Shown: positions 16,938-24,994 of the stretch, in pieces | Layout of the letters: each line of letters starts with the position of its first letter | Numbering within the stretch: the first letter of the stretch is position 1 | NCBI RefSeq assembly: GCF_018613065.1 | Contig: NZ_JAGGQW010000082.1 | Span: 1 to 50,759 of the forward strand | Length of the DNA stretch: 50,759 nt | Reading direction: 5' to 3' | Source: Bacillus sp. ISL-7 | GTDB taxonomy: Bacteria > Bacillota > Bacilli > Bacillales_B > DSM-18226 | Made by a program: the position numbers and the translations under genes | The notes under the pieces: generated by a model | The model's database searches: none | What the model was told of the DNA's origin: nothing | The model's input: only the letters and a program-made list of their open reading frames with translations

Positions 16938-18227
16938 TTATTCATTTCTTAAAGGGAGAACAATTTTCACAGTGGTACCTTTATTAGTTTCACTTCCATA
17001 CTCAATTGCCCCGTTCAATTCCCGGATGATTTTGTTGGTAACCATGCTCCCTAATCCGGTCCCTTTCGTTTTTGTGGTATAAAAGGGCAATCCAATCTGC
17101 TTTAACTGTTCTGGTGTCATTCCGCTTCCGTTGTCTTTGATTCGGATTTCAACAGTATTTTTGAAGTGGTTAGCATGTAACTCAATCTTAATTCTTCCCC
17201 GATTGGATATCGATTCTATCCCATTTTTGATCACATTCATGATCGCTTGCTTTAAATGGGCCTCATCTCCATTTACATAAAATGGTTCAATATTTTCATA
17301 GTCGATGATGACATTTGAATAGGAGGCAAGAGGCCTCATTAATTGAACGCAGTCACTCATCACATCATTGATGGGGATAATTGCCAACTGAAAAGGTTCA
17401 GGCTTGGCAACTTTCAAATAGTTTGTAATTATACTGTTGGTCCGATCTAGTTCTTCCATAATTAGAGGCGAAAATTTTTTTAATTGCTCATCGTTCGTAT
17501 CTCTACTTATAAATTGGATAAATCCTCTAATGGTTGCGAGAGGGTTTCTAATTTCATGCGCAATTGAGGCGGTAAGTTGGCCCACCATCGTCAATTTATC
17601 AACATAAACCATTTCCTCAAATTGCTTATTAATTTTTATCAAGTTTTCAATCACAAAGATCAGGGCCATAACCGTAATATATAAGGCAATAAAGTAAATC
17701 AAATAAAAAGATAGACTTAAAAAATTGATTCTAAAATATAGAATCGTAATATAAATAATAAGATAGCAAACAACGACCATTGTTCCTGCCACAAGCTTAG
17801 AAGGTGATTTATGAAAAAATCTCCGAAAAGCAAGGGCACATAAGAAGGCGACAATGGATACCAAGATGCCGATCGCTAGGAATTTTCCACCGATAAAATA
17901 GCGGACAAGGCATGCACTTACTAAAACGATGCCCCCGGGTAACCAACCCCCATACAGAGTGAGGATCAGAATGGAGCACATCCTTAAATCAAAATGGGTT
18001 GCCCCCAAGGTTTCAATCGGATAAAACATACAAAAAAGCGTTCCTAAGGAACCAATCAAACCATAAATCACTTTTTGTTTTAAAGCATTAGGAACTTTCG
18101 TTTGAAAGGGAAAAAATAAGTTGGCATTAAATGTAAAAGATAATAAGATCGTGATGTTAACTAACAGTGGTTTGATTAGAGTAATCAAGAAACTTCCTCC
18201 AAAATCATAAATGATATGTTTCCACAT
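16938..18227 (-). CDS. KinB-like membrane sensor histidine kinase
   Basis: Predicted sensor kinase. The 429-aa protein has six or more membrane segments in residues 10-195, resembling the 5TMR-LYT sensor module, then a HisKA domain with phosphorylated His224 (SIAHEIRNPL), and a HATPase domain with the N box (MNVIKNGIESI), G1 box (DNGSGM) and G2 box (TKGTGLGS). Size and layout match B. subtilis KinB (428 aa), which feeds the sporulation phosphorelay. No response regulator and no kapB are adjacent, which fits an orphan phosphorelay kinase. AAGG lies before the ATG. Which member of the Kin group it is cannot be settled here. Confidence 0.85.
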   Translation of the reverse strand: MWKHIIYDFGGSFLITLIKPLLVNITILLSFTFNANLFFPFQTKVPNALKQKVIYGLIGSLGTLFCMFYPIETLGATHFDLRMCSILILTLYGGWLPGGIVLVSACLVRYFIGGKFLAIGILVSIVAFLCALAFRRFFHKSPSKLVAGTMVVVCYLIIYITILYFRINFLSLSFYLIYFIALYITVMALIFVIENLIKINKQFEEMVYVDKLTMVGQLTASIAHEIRNPLATIRGFIQFISRDTNDEQLKKFSPLIMEELDRTNSIITNYLKVAKPEPFQLAIIPINDVMSDCVQLMRPLASYSNVIIDYENIEPFYVNGDEAHLKQAIMNVIKNGIESISNRGRIKIELHANHFKNTVEIRIKDNGSGMTPEQLKQIGLPFYTTKTKGTGLGSMVTNKIIRELNGAIEYGSETNKGTTVKIVLPLRNE

Positions 18228-18338
18228 TTATCCTTCCCTGCGGACTGATAAACTTTCCGCACAAAAACATCTACTATGAATAATACCTCAAATCTGTAAG
18301 GCATGTAACCCACTTAACCGATAATGAAGTGCTCGTAC

Positions 18339-18385
18339 AAAAAAAAGCCCCTCTCTCTGTAAAAAAGTAGAAAGAAGAGCTTTTA
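18339..18385 (-). terminator. Terminator of the CcdC-like gene
   Basis: On the minus strand AAAGCTCTTCTTTCT is followed by AGAGAGAGGGGCTTT and a T run; the stem has G-T pairs and a mismatch. Confidence 0.6.
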
Positions 18386-18393
18386 TATTATAA

Positions 18394-18900
18394 TCATCTA
18401 TTTTCCGCTGGTCGATTGCCTGCATGTAATTTGCGAAATTTAATATAGCTTCCAATTCGCCAAACGCAGATATATAGAAAAGCAATTGTCATCGTTAGCA
18501 CTGTAAACTCGATGTAATCCATACTTTTGAAATACTGACTTAACGCGATGCGAATGACAATGATGGCGATGATTACATACTTAAACGTTTTATTTGGCTT
18601 TGAATAAATCAATCCATCTTCGCGAATCTCATATGATGTTTGAGTTAGCATAATCGCTCCAAACAATGTGCCGAGTAGACCAGCAATCAGCATTTCCCAA
18701 TAGGCGGGCAGATGAAAGGGCTCACCTGGAATGTGCAGCAACTGACTGATACTAAACGAAAACATGACCAATACAAATAAAACAGGAGAGATAATACCGA
18801 AACCGCCCCTTTTGATTGGACCCTTTCTTCCCTTCATTTTGAAAAAAAGAACAAGACCAATCATGACGAGGACAATTACCATAATTATAATTATTTTCAA
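18394..18900 (-). CDS. CcdC-like (DUF1453) membrane protein
   Basis: Integral membrane protein of 168 aa with four or five membrane segments. The central stretch ALLGTLFGAIM-like (GLLGTLFGAIMLTQTSYEIR) and the following SKPNKTFKYVIIAIIVIRIAL are typical of the CcdC/DUF1453 family; B. subtilis CcdC (about 160 aa) is encoded beside a cytochrome c biogenesis gene. Here no such gene is adjacent, so a role in cytochrome assembly is uncertain. Start is TTG 18900 with AAAGGGA upstream; an ATG six codons later (18882) is an alternative. Confidence 0.75.
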   Translation of the reverse strand: MKIIIIMVIVLVMIGLVLFFKMKGRKGPIKRGGFGIISPVLFVLVMFSFSISQLLHIPGEPFHLPAYWEMLIAGLLGTLFGAIMLTQTSYEIREDGLIYSKPNKTFKYVIIAIIVIRIALSQYFKSMDYIEFTVLTMTIAFLYICVWRIGSYIKFRKLHAGNRPAENR

Positions 18901-19064
18901 TTTGCTTCAATCCCTTTCGGAAGACATATAAATAATATTTTTATTGTATTGTTATCATAAGGGAAAAAGACCTATGTTCGGTAGTGGGAAATTTCATGCT
19001 TTTTAGTATGAGATTGTTCATGATTCTATGAAGAGCCTCGTGTTAGGTAAACAGAGAAGGGATG

Positions 19065-19345
19065 AGGACATGGATTGGCGACAAAAATCGGTGAGGGGAA
19101 GGGAAAAAAGAATCCAATAAAGGCTATTGGCTACAAAAATCGGTGAGGGGAAGGGAAAAAAGAATCCAATAAAGGCCTTTGGCGACAAAAATCGATGAGA
19201 AGAAGGGAAAAAAGAATCCAATAGAGGCTATTGGCTACAAAGATCGGTGAGGAGAAAGGAAAAAAGAATCCAATAGAGGCTATTGGCGACAAAAATCGGT
19301 GGGAAGAAGGGAAAAAGAATCCAATAGAGTTATTGACCATAAAAT
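19065..19345. repeat. 52-bp minisatellite array A2, five units
   Basis: The motif ACAAAAATCG or a close variant starts at 19081, 19133, 19185, 19237 and 19289, 52 bp apart each time. Each unit has CAAAAATCGGTGAGG, a purine-rich spacer ending AAAAAAGAAT, and a hairpin CCAATA / TATTGG around AAGGC or AGGC. It is homologous in layout to array A1. Since 52 is not a multiple of three, the proteins read across it change frame every unit and are not genes. The rest of 18901-19400 holds no gene. Confidence 0.92.
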
Positions 19346-19398
19346 ACAAATAGGAAAAGGATACTATTCGGCCAATTCAACCAAAATCTTTGATCAAT

Positions 19399-19452
19399 GA
19401 AAAGGCGTAAAATATTCTCCACCTGGCTGAAAGATTGCGATTATTTTACGCT
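19399..19452 (-). terminator. Terminator of the NERD protein gene
   Basis: GCGTAAAATA (19405-19414) pairs perfectly with TATTTTACGC (19442-19451); on the minus strand CTTTTC follows. Confidence 0.65.
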
Positions 19453-19471
19453 TAAATTTAATTAATATACT

Positions 19472-20374
19472 TTACTCGTAATAAGTCCATTGACCATACC
19501 CTTTAGCAGCAAAACTTTTATTTAAAATCCTGCTGATCTTCGTTCTAGATTCATTTACGTTACACCATTCGTAAACAAGATTAGTCGTAATTTTCTTCAT
19601 TGGAAAAAGAAGCTTTAATTCCTTTACAATCCTTAATACGGCTGATTCCAAACCTTCTTGGCATCCACAATCACCACACACTAATTTCTTTCCTTCCGCA
19701 GTTATGAAAAATGAGTTGCAAACTTTACAAGTGTTCCCCTTTTTTAATTGATCATAATTGTAAGGCGGCACCTGAGTAAATGAAGACTTACTAATATGCA
19801 GTGAAACTAATAATTCTGCCAGCTTTTTGTGTTTACTATTCAATTTTGAATGAGTGCTATCAAAATTTTTCAAAAAACTATTAAGTTGTGTTGGGTAAAT
19901 AATAGGTTTGTTTTTAGGTGCTTGATATAGAGTGAATTCGGGATTGATAAAAACCACCCGTGATTCAGTGGGAAAGTTGAACCCTTTTTTTTGGAGCAAT
20001 TGGCGGAGGAGGGATTCACATCGTTTTAGTTGGTCCAGTGGATTGAGAATTTCAGTACCAGACTTCGGGTAGAAATTGTCTGCTTCATAATAATAATCGC
20101 CCTTATAATTTTTTACATCAAAAACGTGAAGAGAGTCCTTGATTATCAATGTATCTATTTGGAACGTGGTATTGTTAACCTTAAGCAACAAATCATTCAG
20201 TATTAAACAATCACACTGGAGTTTTTCGGTTAACAAGTCAAACATCACTTCCCCTTCAAACCCCTTTTTAAGGTTTAAAAAGTACTTCTTGTCATTCTCG
20301 GGTAAATTCATACGCGTGTTTAAGTAAGACAGAATCTTTAATTCATCTGATTTGGTGCGGGATTTAAATAGCAT
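19472..20374 (-). CDS. NERD-domain nuclease-related protein with zinc ribbon
   Basis: Predicted nuclease-related protein of unknown substrate. The NERD domain (residues ~35-145) has GFEGE (38-42), IDTLII (Asp74) and FDVKNYKG (Asp86, Lys88), the PD-(D/E)xK-like core in which Asp86 takes the place of the usual Glu. A C-terminal zinc ribbon is formed by Cys215, Cys218, Cys232 and Cys235. The last ~60 residues look like a small alpha-helical tail. It is a single-gene unit next to repeat array A2. A role in DNA processing or defence is inference only. Confidence 0.85.
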   Translation of the reverse strand: MLFKSRTKSDELKILSYLNTRMNLPENDKKYFLNLKKGFEGEVMFDLLTEKLQCDCLILNDLLLKVNNTTFQIDTLIIKDSLHVFDVKNYKGDYYYEADNFYPKSGTEILNPLDQLKRCESLLRQLLQKKGFNFPTESRVVFINPEFTLYQAPKNKPIIYPTQLNSFLKNFDSTHSKLNSKHKKLAELLVSLHISKSSFTQVPPYNYDQLKKGNTCKVCNSFFITAEGKKLVCGDCGCQEGLESAVLRIVKELKLLFPMKKITTNLVYEWCNVNESRTKISRILNKSFAAKGYGQWTYYE

Positions 20375-20494
20375 CTGCCACTTCCTTTCTAACTTTATAG
20401 ATTCCCAAGTTCATTTTATAAAATTTATAGGTCTAAATGAGTGTATATTTTGTTAACATTATAAAGAATAGTTATTTTATTATTCAGAAAATTA

Positions 20495-20524
20495 TTGACA
20501 ACAATAAATATAAAATGTTATTAT
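20495..20524 (+). promoter_or_regulatory. Sigma-A promoter of the ABC exporter operon
   Basis: TTGACA (20495-20500), 18-bp spacer, TATTAT (20519-20524), 40 bp before the first gene. Confidence 0.65.
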
Positions 20525-20564
20525 TTTCCTCTGTGACTCAGAATAGATTTGGAGGGGATAACGG

Positions 20565-21542
20565 TTGATTCATCTACAAGAGATAAGCAAATCTTTTAAG
20601 GTGGCCCAGCGCCAGACTGGCTTACGGCAGGCAGCGAAGTCCCTTTTTTATCGACAACATACGGTCGTTGACGCTCTGAAGGATCTCTCTTTTTCGATTA
20701 ATCCAGGAGAAATTGTCGGTTATATTGGCCCGAATGGGGCGGGGAAATCGACGACGATAAAAATAATGAGCGGGATCCTGGTGCCTGACACCGGGAATTG
20801 CAAGATCATGGGTTACACACCGTGGAAAGACCGGGTGCATTATGTCCAAAATATCGGAGTTGTTTTCGGTCAGCGCTCACAGCTATGGTGGGATGTTCCT
20901 GTAATCGATTCCTTCGATCTTTTAAAAGACATCTACAAGGTTCCCCAGCAAGAATATCAAACTACGATTAAACTACTCATCGAAACGCTAGAACTGCAAA
21001 ACATAATCAATTCACCCGTCCGACAATTAAGCTTAGGGCAGCGGATGCGCTGTGAAATAGCAGCTTCTCTCCTACATAATCCAAAAATCCTATTTTTAGA
21101 CGAACCAACCATCGGCCTTGATGCTGCTTCTAAAATAGCTGTCCGCCAATTCATCAAAACAATCAACAAAGAAAAGGATGTCACCGTCATCCTGACCACG
21201 CACGATATGAATGATATCGAAGCGTTAGCTGACAGGGTTCTATTAATTGGAAAAGGCAGCTTATTGTACGACGGCGGTTTAGAGGAATTAAGAAGAAAAT
21301 TTGGTTCCCAAAAAACGATCACCGCTGATTTCCGCAAAAATGAAAACCCAATCAAAGTCACACATGCCACCGTGCTTTCGAGATCGCCGGAACGGTTCAT
21401 CCTCAGCATTGATACGGAGCAGGTTAACACTTCGGAAATCATTACTCAGTTGTCCGATAAGCTTGAGTTGATTGATATTTCGATTGAATCCCAACCGATT
21501 GAGGAAACGATTCTCCAGCTTTATAAGGAGTACAAAATATGA
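20565..21542 (+). CDS. ABC-2 exporter ATPase
   Basis: ATP-binding subunit of an exporter. The 325-aa protein has Walker A GPNGAGKST (55-63), signature LSLGQ (155-159), Walker B ILFLDEP (175-181) and the switch His in TTHDMNDIE. The first 40 residues include an extension (RQTGLRQAAKSLFYR) seen in ATPases paired with DUF990-type permeases, and there is an extra C-terminal domain from about 230. TTG start at 20565 behind GGAGGGG. Its stop overlaps the next start by 4 bp (ATGA). Substrate unknown. Confidence 0.9.
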   Translation: MIHLQEISKSFKVAQRQTGLRQAAKSLFYRQHTVVDALKDLSFSINPGEIVGYIGPNGAGKSTTIKIMSGILVPDTGNCKIMGYTPWKDRVHYVQNIGVVFGQRSQLWWDVPVIDSFDLLKDIYKVPQQEYQTTIKLLIETLELQNIINSPVRQLSLGQRMRCEIAASLLHNPKILFLDEPTIGLDAASKIAVRQFIKTINKEKDVTVILTTHDMNDIEALADRVLLIGKGSLLYDGGLEELRRKFGSQKTITADFRKNENPIKVTHATVLSRSPERFILSIDTEQVNTSEIITQLSDKLELIDISIESQPIEETILQLYKEYKI

Positions 21543-22342
21543 GGGTGTATCTATCTGTTTTGAAGCTGCGGTTAAACATTGGAATGCAGTATCGGACTGC
21601 TGCATTGGCAGGGGTAGTTACTCAATTTTTCTGGGGTTTTATAACGATTATGGTATTTGAGGCATTTTACGAATTTGCAACGAAAACTCCTCCTATTTCC
21701 TTAAAAGAATTAATTACCTACATCTGGCTTCAACAGGCCTTTCTTGTGTTCGTTACCATCTGGTTTCGCGATAACGAGCTATTTGATCTGATAACAAGTG
21801 GCAATCTTGCTTACGAACTATGCCGGCCATGTGAGCTCTTTGGTTATTGGTATGCCAAGCTCTTGGCGCAGCGGCTGTCCAGTGCCTTCTTGCGCTGCTT
21901 TCCCATTCTAATTGTTTCATTCTTCTTGCCAAGGCCGTACAACATGACTCTTCCACCCAGCCCAACAGCCTTTTTATTATTCTTAAGCGCCTTACTGTTA
22001 GGCCTGCTTCTCTTAGTAGCGATCTCGATGTTCTTATATATATCCGTATTTGTGACCTTGTCCCCGATGGGATCGCTATTAATATTTGGTGTCCTCGGCG
22101 AATTTTTTGCAGGATTAATCATTCCTGTACCGCTTATGCCAGCTTGGCTTCAAAAAATAGCTAATGTCCTGCCGTTTCGCTGGACGGCGGATTTCCCGTT
22201 CAGGGTTTACTCAGGACATATCCCACCGCATGACGCCATCATCGGTATCATCATCCAATTGATTTATCTTGCGGGTCTTGTCTGGCTAGGGAGGACAGCA
22301 CTAAATGGAGTATTGAAGAAAGCTGTCGTCCAAGGAGGTTAA
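21539..22342 (+). CDS. ABC-2 permease subunit 1 (DUF990-like)
   Basis: Membrane subunit of 267 aa with six predicted segments. It belongs with the ABC-2/DUF990 permeases (sequence type LRLNIGMQYRTAALAGVVTQFFWG at the N-terminus; the other subunit has a similar MQYRTSFW motif). Translationally coupled to the ATPase. Two different permeases plus one ATPase suggest a heterodimeric exporter; substrate unknown. Confidence 0.85.
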   Translation: MRVYLSVLKLRLNIGMQYRTAALAGVVTQFFWGFITIMVFEAFYEFATKTPPISLKELITYIWLQQAFLVFVTIWFRDNELFDLITSGNLAYELCRPCELFGYWYAKLLAQRLSSAFLRCFPILIVSFFLPRPYNMTLPPSPTAFLLFLSALLLGLLLLVAISMFLYISVFVTLSPMGSLLIFGVLGEFFAGLIIPVPLMPAWLQKIANVLPFRWTADFPFRVYSGHIPPHDAIIGIIIQLIYLAGLVWLGRTALNGVLKKAVVQGG

Positions 22343-22348
22343 CCAAAA

Positions 22349-23131
22349 ATGAGAATATATTTTAAATACTTATTGATTCTCTTTAAATCACAAATGCAAT
22401 ACCGGACATCGTTTTGGCTATTATCGCTGGGCCAATTTTTTATTCCTTTTTCGATCTTTGCAGGTCTTTACTTTCTATTCGAACGGTTTGGCCAAATAAA
22501 AGGATGGCAATTCTTTGAAGTAGCACTTTGCTTCGGCATCATTCATATGGCGTTTGCGCTGAGTGAATGCTTTGCCCGCGGTTTTGATGCTTTTTCCAAC
22601 TTGGTTCGGAATGGTGAATTTGATCGATTACTCGTTCGCCCTCGCAGTACGTTTATTCAAGTACTCGGGTCCAAATTCGAGTTTACGAGATTTGGCCGGC
22701 TCCTTCAAAGTGCAATTGTTTTAGTCTGGGCACTGACCAATCTCAACATTGAATGGAGTGTAGTAAAAGCAGCCACCCTCTTGTTGATGATCGCTAGCGG
22801 TGTACTTATTTTTACAGGCATCTACATCTTGGCGGCCACCCTGTGTTTTTGGACGATTGAAGGTCTTGAGGTGGTTAATATATTTACCGATGGCGGGAGA
22901 GAAATGGCGCAATACCCATTAAATATTTATCAAAAGTGGGTAGCCCGTTTTTTTACCTTTTTGATCCCGTTTGGAACCGTGAATTACTTGCCGCTTCTTT
23001 ATATTCTTGGAAAGAACAGTGGGAACGACCTCCTATATATGCTGATCCCGGCAGCTGGCAGCTTGTTTATCCTCCCGTGTCTCCTTGTCTGGCAGTTTGG
23101 TGTAAAACATTATCGCTCCACAGGTTCCTAA
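22349..23131 (+). CDS. ABC-2 permease subunit 2 (DUF990-like)
   Basis: Second membrane subunit, 260 aa with six predicted segments and family features such as MQYRTSFWLLSLGQF near the N-terminus and LLVRPRSTFIQVLGSKFE in the middle. AAGGAGG lies ahead of ATG. Last gene of the three-gene operon; a terminator follows. Confidence 0.85.
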   Translation: MRIYFKYLLILFKSQMQYRTSFWLLSLGQFFIPFSIFAGLYFLFERFGQIKGWQFFEVALCFGIIHMAFALSECFARGFDAFSNLVRNGEFDRLLVRPRSTFIQVLGSKFEFTRFGRLLQSAIVLVWALTNLNIEWSVVKAATLLLMIASGVLIFTGIYILAATLCFWTIEGLEVVNIFTDGGREMAQYPLNIYQKWVARFFTFLIPFGTVNYLPLLYILGKNSGNDLLYMLIPAAGSLFILPCLLVWQFGVKHYRSTGS

Positions 23132-23134
23132 ATC

Positions 23135-23176
23135 AAAAGTCGAGTTCTTATCTAATCCGGAACTCGGCTTTTCTTT
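23135..23176 (+). terminator. ABC exporter operon terminator
   Basis: AAAGTCGAGTTC / GGAACTCGGCTTT stem, then TTCTTTT. Confidence 0.85.
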
Positions 23177-23259
23177 TGACCTATTTGGAAACGGAACCTA
23201 TCTTATGGTATATTTAAGTAAATGACTGAAAAACTGAAATGGTCAGTAGGGGTGTGGAC

Positions 23260-23832
23260 ATGGCAACAGATAGAAGAAAGATGATTGTAGAAGCGGCAAC
23301 AAAGTCTTTTTCATTATTTGGCTATAAAGCAACAACGATGGATCAAGTCGCAAAGCTGGCCAATGTTGGCAAAGGGACGATTTATACCTTTTTTAAAAAT
23401 AAAGAAGAATTATTCGAAGAGATTATTTCCACTTTGGTCAGAGAAATGATTGCTGAGGCAGAATCCGTCATCAAACCAGAGTCACCCTTCACAGAAAACG
23501 TGCATCGGGCGCTTTATCGTTTATTAGAGTTTCGCGCTCAGCACCAACTGATGATTAAACTGGTCCAAGAGGAAGCGGAAATGGGGACTCTAGCGGTTTC
23601 GGAAATGCTGCAGCACGTTGAGGATGAAATCATTGCCTATTTGAAGCAGAAGATTGACACGGCTATCACGAAAGGGGCAATCCCACCGAACGACACCGAA
23701 ATTACCAGCTTTCTTCTTTTAAAAATGTATATTGCCTTAGTTTCAGACTGGGAAAGAAATCATCAGCCGCTGAGCTCGGAACAAATCGCGGAAATCATGA
23801 AAGTATTTTTAGTAAAAGGCTTGTCCACATAG
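23260..23832 (+). CDS. TetR-family transcriptional regulator
   Basis: 190-aa regulator with a TetR N-terminal HTH (residues ~8-55: FSLFGYKATTMDQVAKLANV, then GKGTIYTFFKNKEELFEEI) and an all-helical ligand domain. ATG 23260 is preferred because AGGGGTG lies 5 bases before it; an ATG 21 bp upstream has no such site. It follows the ABC exporter but has its own terminated unit; control of that exporter is possible and untested. Confidence 0.9.
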   Translation: MATDRRKMIVEAATKSFSLFGYKATTMDQVAKLANVGKGTIYTFFKNKEELFEEIISTLVREMIAEAESVIKPESPFTENVHRALYRLLEFRAQHQLMIKLVQEEAEMGTLAVSEMLQHVEDEIIAYLKQKIDTAITKGAIPPNDTEITSFLLLKMYIALVSDWERNHQPLSSEQIAEIMKVFLVKGLST

Positions 23833-23833
23833 A

Positions 23834-23868
23834 AAAAGACTTGTGTGTACCTCAATACAAGTCTTTTA
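23834..23868. terminator. Terminator between tetR-like gene and membrane protein gene
   Basis: AAAAGACTTGT / ACAAGTCTTTT perfect stem, A-rich on one side and T-rich on the other, so it can serve both convergent genes. Confidence 0.8.
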
Positions 23869-23904
23869 ACTAATCGGTGCGTCACTAGGTGGCGCTCCGA
23901 TTTC

Positions 23905-24180
23905 TTATTTTAAAAGATAAATATTTTTTGAAGCAGTGGAAATTTTCGGCCACTTCTTATTACGGCTTCCAGTGAGTTCTTCCATTAAACTTAAAAATGT
24001 TCCAAAAAGGTAATTAACGACGGAACCGGCAAGTATTCCAAATCCTAGTGCAGTTAAGAAATAAGTCGTATTGTAACCGTTTACAAATTGACCTAACAAA
24101 ATAAGAATGAGCCCTAGACTGCTTCCAAAGATAGCTGTTTTCTTAAATGTAAAAATACTCTTTAAGTGTTTTTCCTGCAT
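23905..24180 (-). CDS. Small membrane protein, unknown function
   Basis: 91 aa with two hydrophobic segments (about residues 15-35 and 40-62) and a basic C-terminal tail (GSRNKKWPKIS). I do not recognise the family. ATG 24180 is preferred over a TTG three codons upstream because AAGGGAG lies 9 bases before the ATG and would overlap the TTG. Confidence 0.65.
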   Translation of the reverse strand: MQEKHLKSIFTFKKTAIFGSSLGLILILLGQFVNGYNTTYFLTALGFGILAGSVVNYLFGTFLSLMEELTGSRNKKWPKISTASKNIYLLK

Positions 24181-24259
24181 CACTATCAACTCCCTTGTAA
24201 GAATATTCTATCAATTGTCACAAAATTGTCAAACTTTTTTTAAAAAAATTACTTTTTTA

Positions 24260-24299
24260 AACTTGGCTATTGATTTCCGCTCCAACCAACTTGGCTATA
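24260..24299. repeat. Remnant of a common Bacillus intergenic repeat
   Basis: TTGATTTCCGCTCCA is the typical end of a repeat often seen between Bacillus genes; here it is flanked by two copies of AACTTGGCTAT (24260-24270 and 24289-24299). Only a fragment is present. Confidence 0.45.
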
Positions 24300-24341
24300 A
24301 AAATTAACAATGACCTGTAACACAGCCTAAAAATTAAAGGA

Positions 24342-24360
24342 GACCTAACAAATTAGGCCC
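24342..24360 (-). terminator. Possible SASP gene terminator
   Basis: On the minus strand GGCCTAA, loop TTTG, TTAGGTC, followed by TCCTTT. Weak T tail. Confidence 0.45.
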
Positions 24361-24366
24361 CGCGCA

Positions 24367-24624
24367 TTACTTTTTCTTCGCTAAGTTTTCTTGTGCCATT
24401 TTGACCAACTCGCGGACCATGCTGCCGCCCAGCCTGCCGCCTACCTTTCCGGCTTGCTCAGATGTAAGCTGTCCGTTATATCCCTTGTTCAATGGAACAC
24501 CCACTTCTTCTGCTGCTTCAAATTTTGCATCCTCAGGGTTCCCGGTATTCGCGACCTTTGCTTTCAACGCATCCAGGCCATTGCGCGCCTCGGGGACAAG
24601 GATTTTATTTCTTCTTCTCGCCAT
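24367..24624 (-). CDS. Alpha/beta-type small acid-soluble spore protein
   Basis: DNA-coating protein of the spore core that guards against UV and is degraded by GPR at germination. The 85-aa protein has the conserved C-terminal DNA-binding block (SEQAGKVGGRLGGSMVRELVKMAQ) and a GPR-type site region (KFEAAEEVG, residues ~33-41). It is longer than the major B. subtilis SASPs (61-72 aa) because of about 15 extra residues before the cleavage region. AAAGGAGGG precedes ATG 24624; the reading frame extends 19 codons upstream but without a ribosome binding site. Forespore expression is expected; I could not place a clear sigma-G promoter. Confidence 0.9.
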   Translation of the reverse strand: MARRRNKILVPEARNGLDALKAKVANTGNPEDAKFEAAEEVGVPLNKGYNGQLTSEQAGKVGGRLGGSMVRELVKMAQENLAKKK

Positions 24625-24681
24625 AAAAATCCCTCCTTTAGTTGTAGGATTACCTGAATGTAAAAAATAATCAACAATCAC

Positions 24682-24710
24682 TGGAAAAATCCATTTTAAT
24701 CCAGTATAAT
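24682..24710 (+). promoter_or_regulatory. Sigma-A promoter of argS
   Basis: TATAAT (24705-24710) with a poor -35 TGGAAA (24682-24687), 17-bp spacer, about 30 bp before the T-box leader. Confidence 0.55.
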
Positions 24711-24737
24711 ACGAGTAATAAATTTGGATAAAATCAA

Positions 24738-24962
24738 TGATAAAGAGAGTAGTTATCTATGATGTACCAGCGATTCAGGGGTGGTGGGAGCCTGAAACAG
24801 AACAGATAATGAAGCGCACTTTTGAGATGTGTACCTGAACTTGAGTAGGGTATGCCGGAGGATCCTCCGTTACAAAGGAAAGCTGGTTCTTTTGGACAAT
24901 TAGAGTGGTACCGCGGGATTATGAACTCTCGTCTCTTTTAATAGAGACGGGAGTTTTTTGTT
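24738..24962 (+). promoter_or_regulatory. T-box leader of argS
   Basis: tRNA-sensing riboswitch that lets transcription through when tRNA-Arg is uncharged. Visible parts: stem I start AAAGAGAGTAG (24745 on), the distal stem TCAGG/CCTGA around GGTGGTGGGAG, a specifier loop with GAAGCGCAC where CGC (24815-24817, an Arg codon) is followed by a purine-type A, and the T-box TGGTACCGCGG (24906-24916). The terminator stem AACTC..CGTCTCT / AGAGACG.GAGTT with a T run ends it (24923-24961). Confidence 0.9.
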
Positions 24963-24994
24963 TTTTTTTTTAGAGATAAAAGGAGGTATTAAAG

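Noticed and set aside
19018..19349. Two minus-strand reading frames with repeating FFFPF-type peptides
   Set aside because: They are translations of the 52-bp array; 52 is not a multiple of three, so the frame changes every unit, and there is no ribosome binding site.
21288..22164. Several overlapping reading frames on both strands in the ABC exporter operon
   Set aside because: They are shadows of the ATPase and permease genes, which have clear family motifs, ribosome binding sites and coupled starts.
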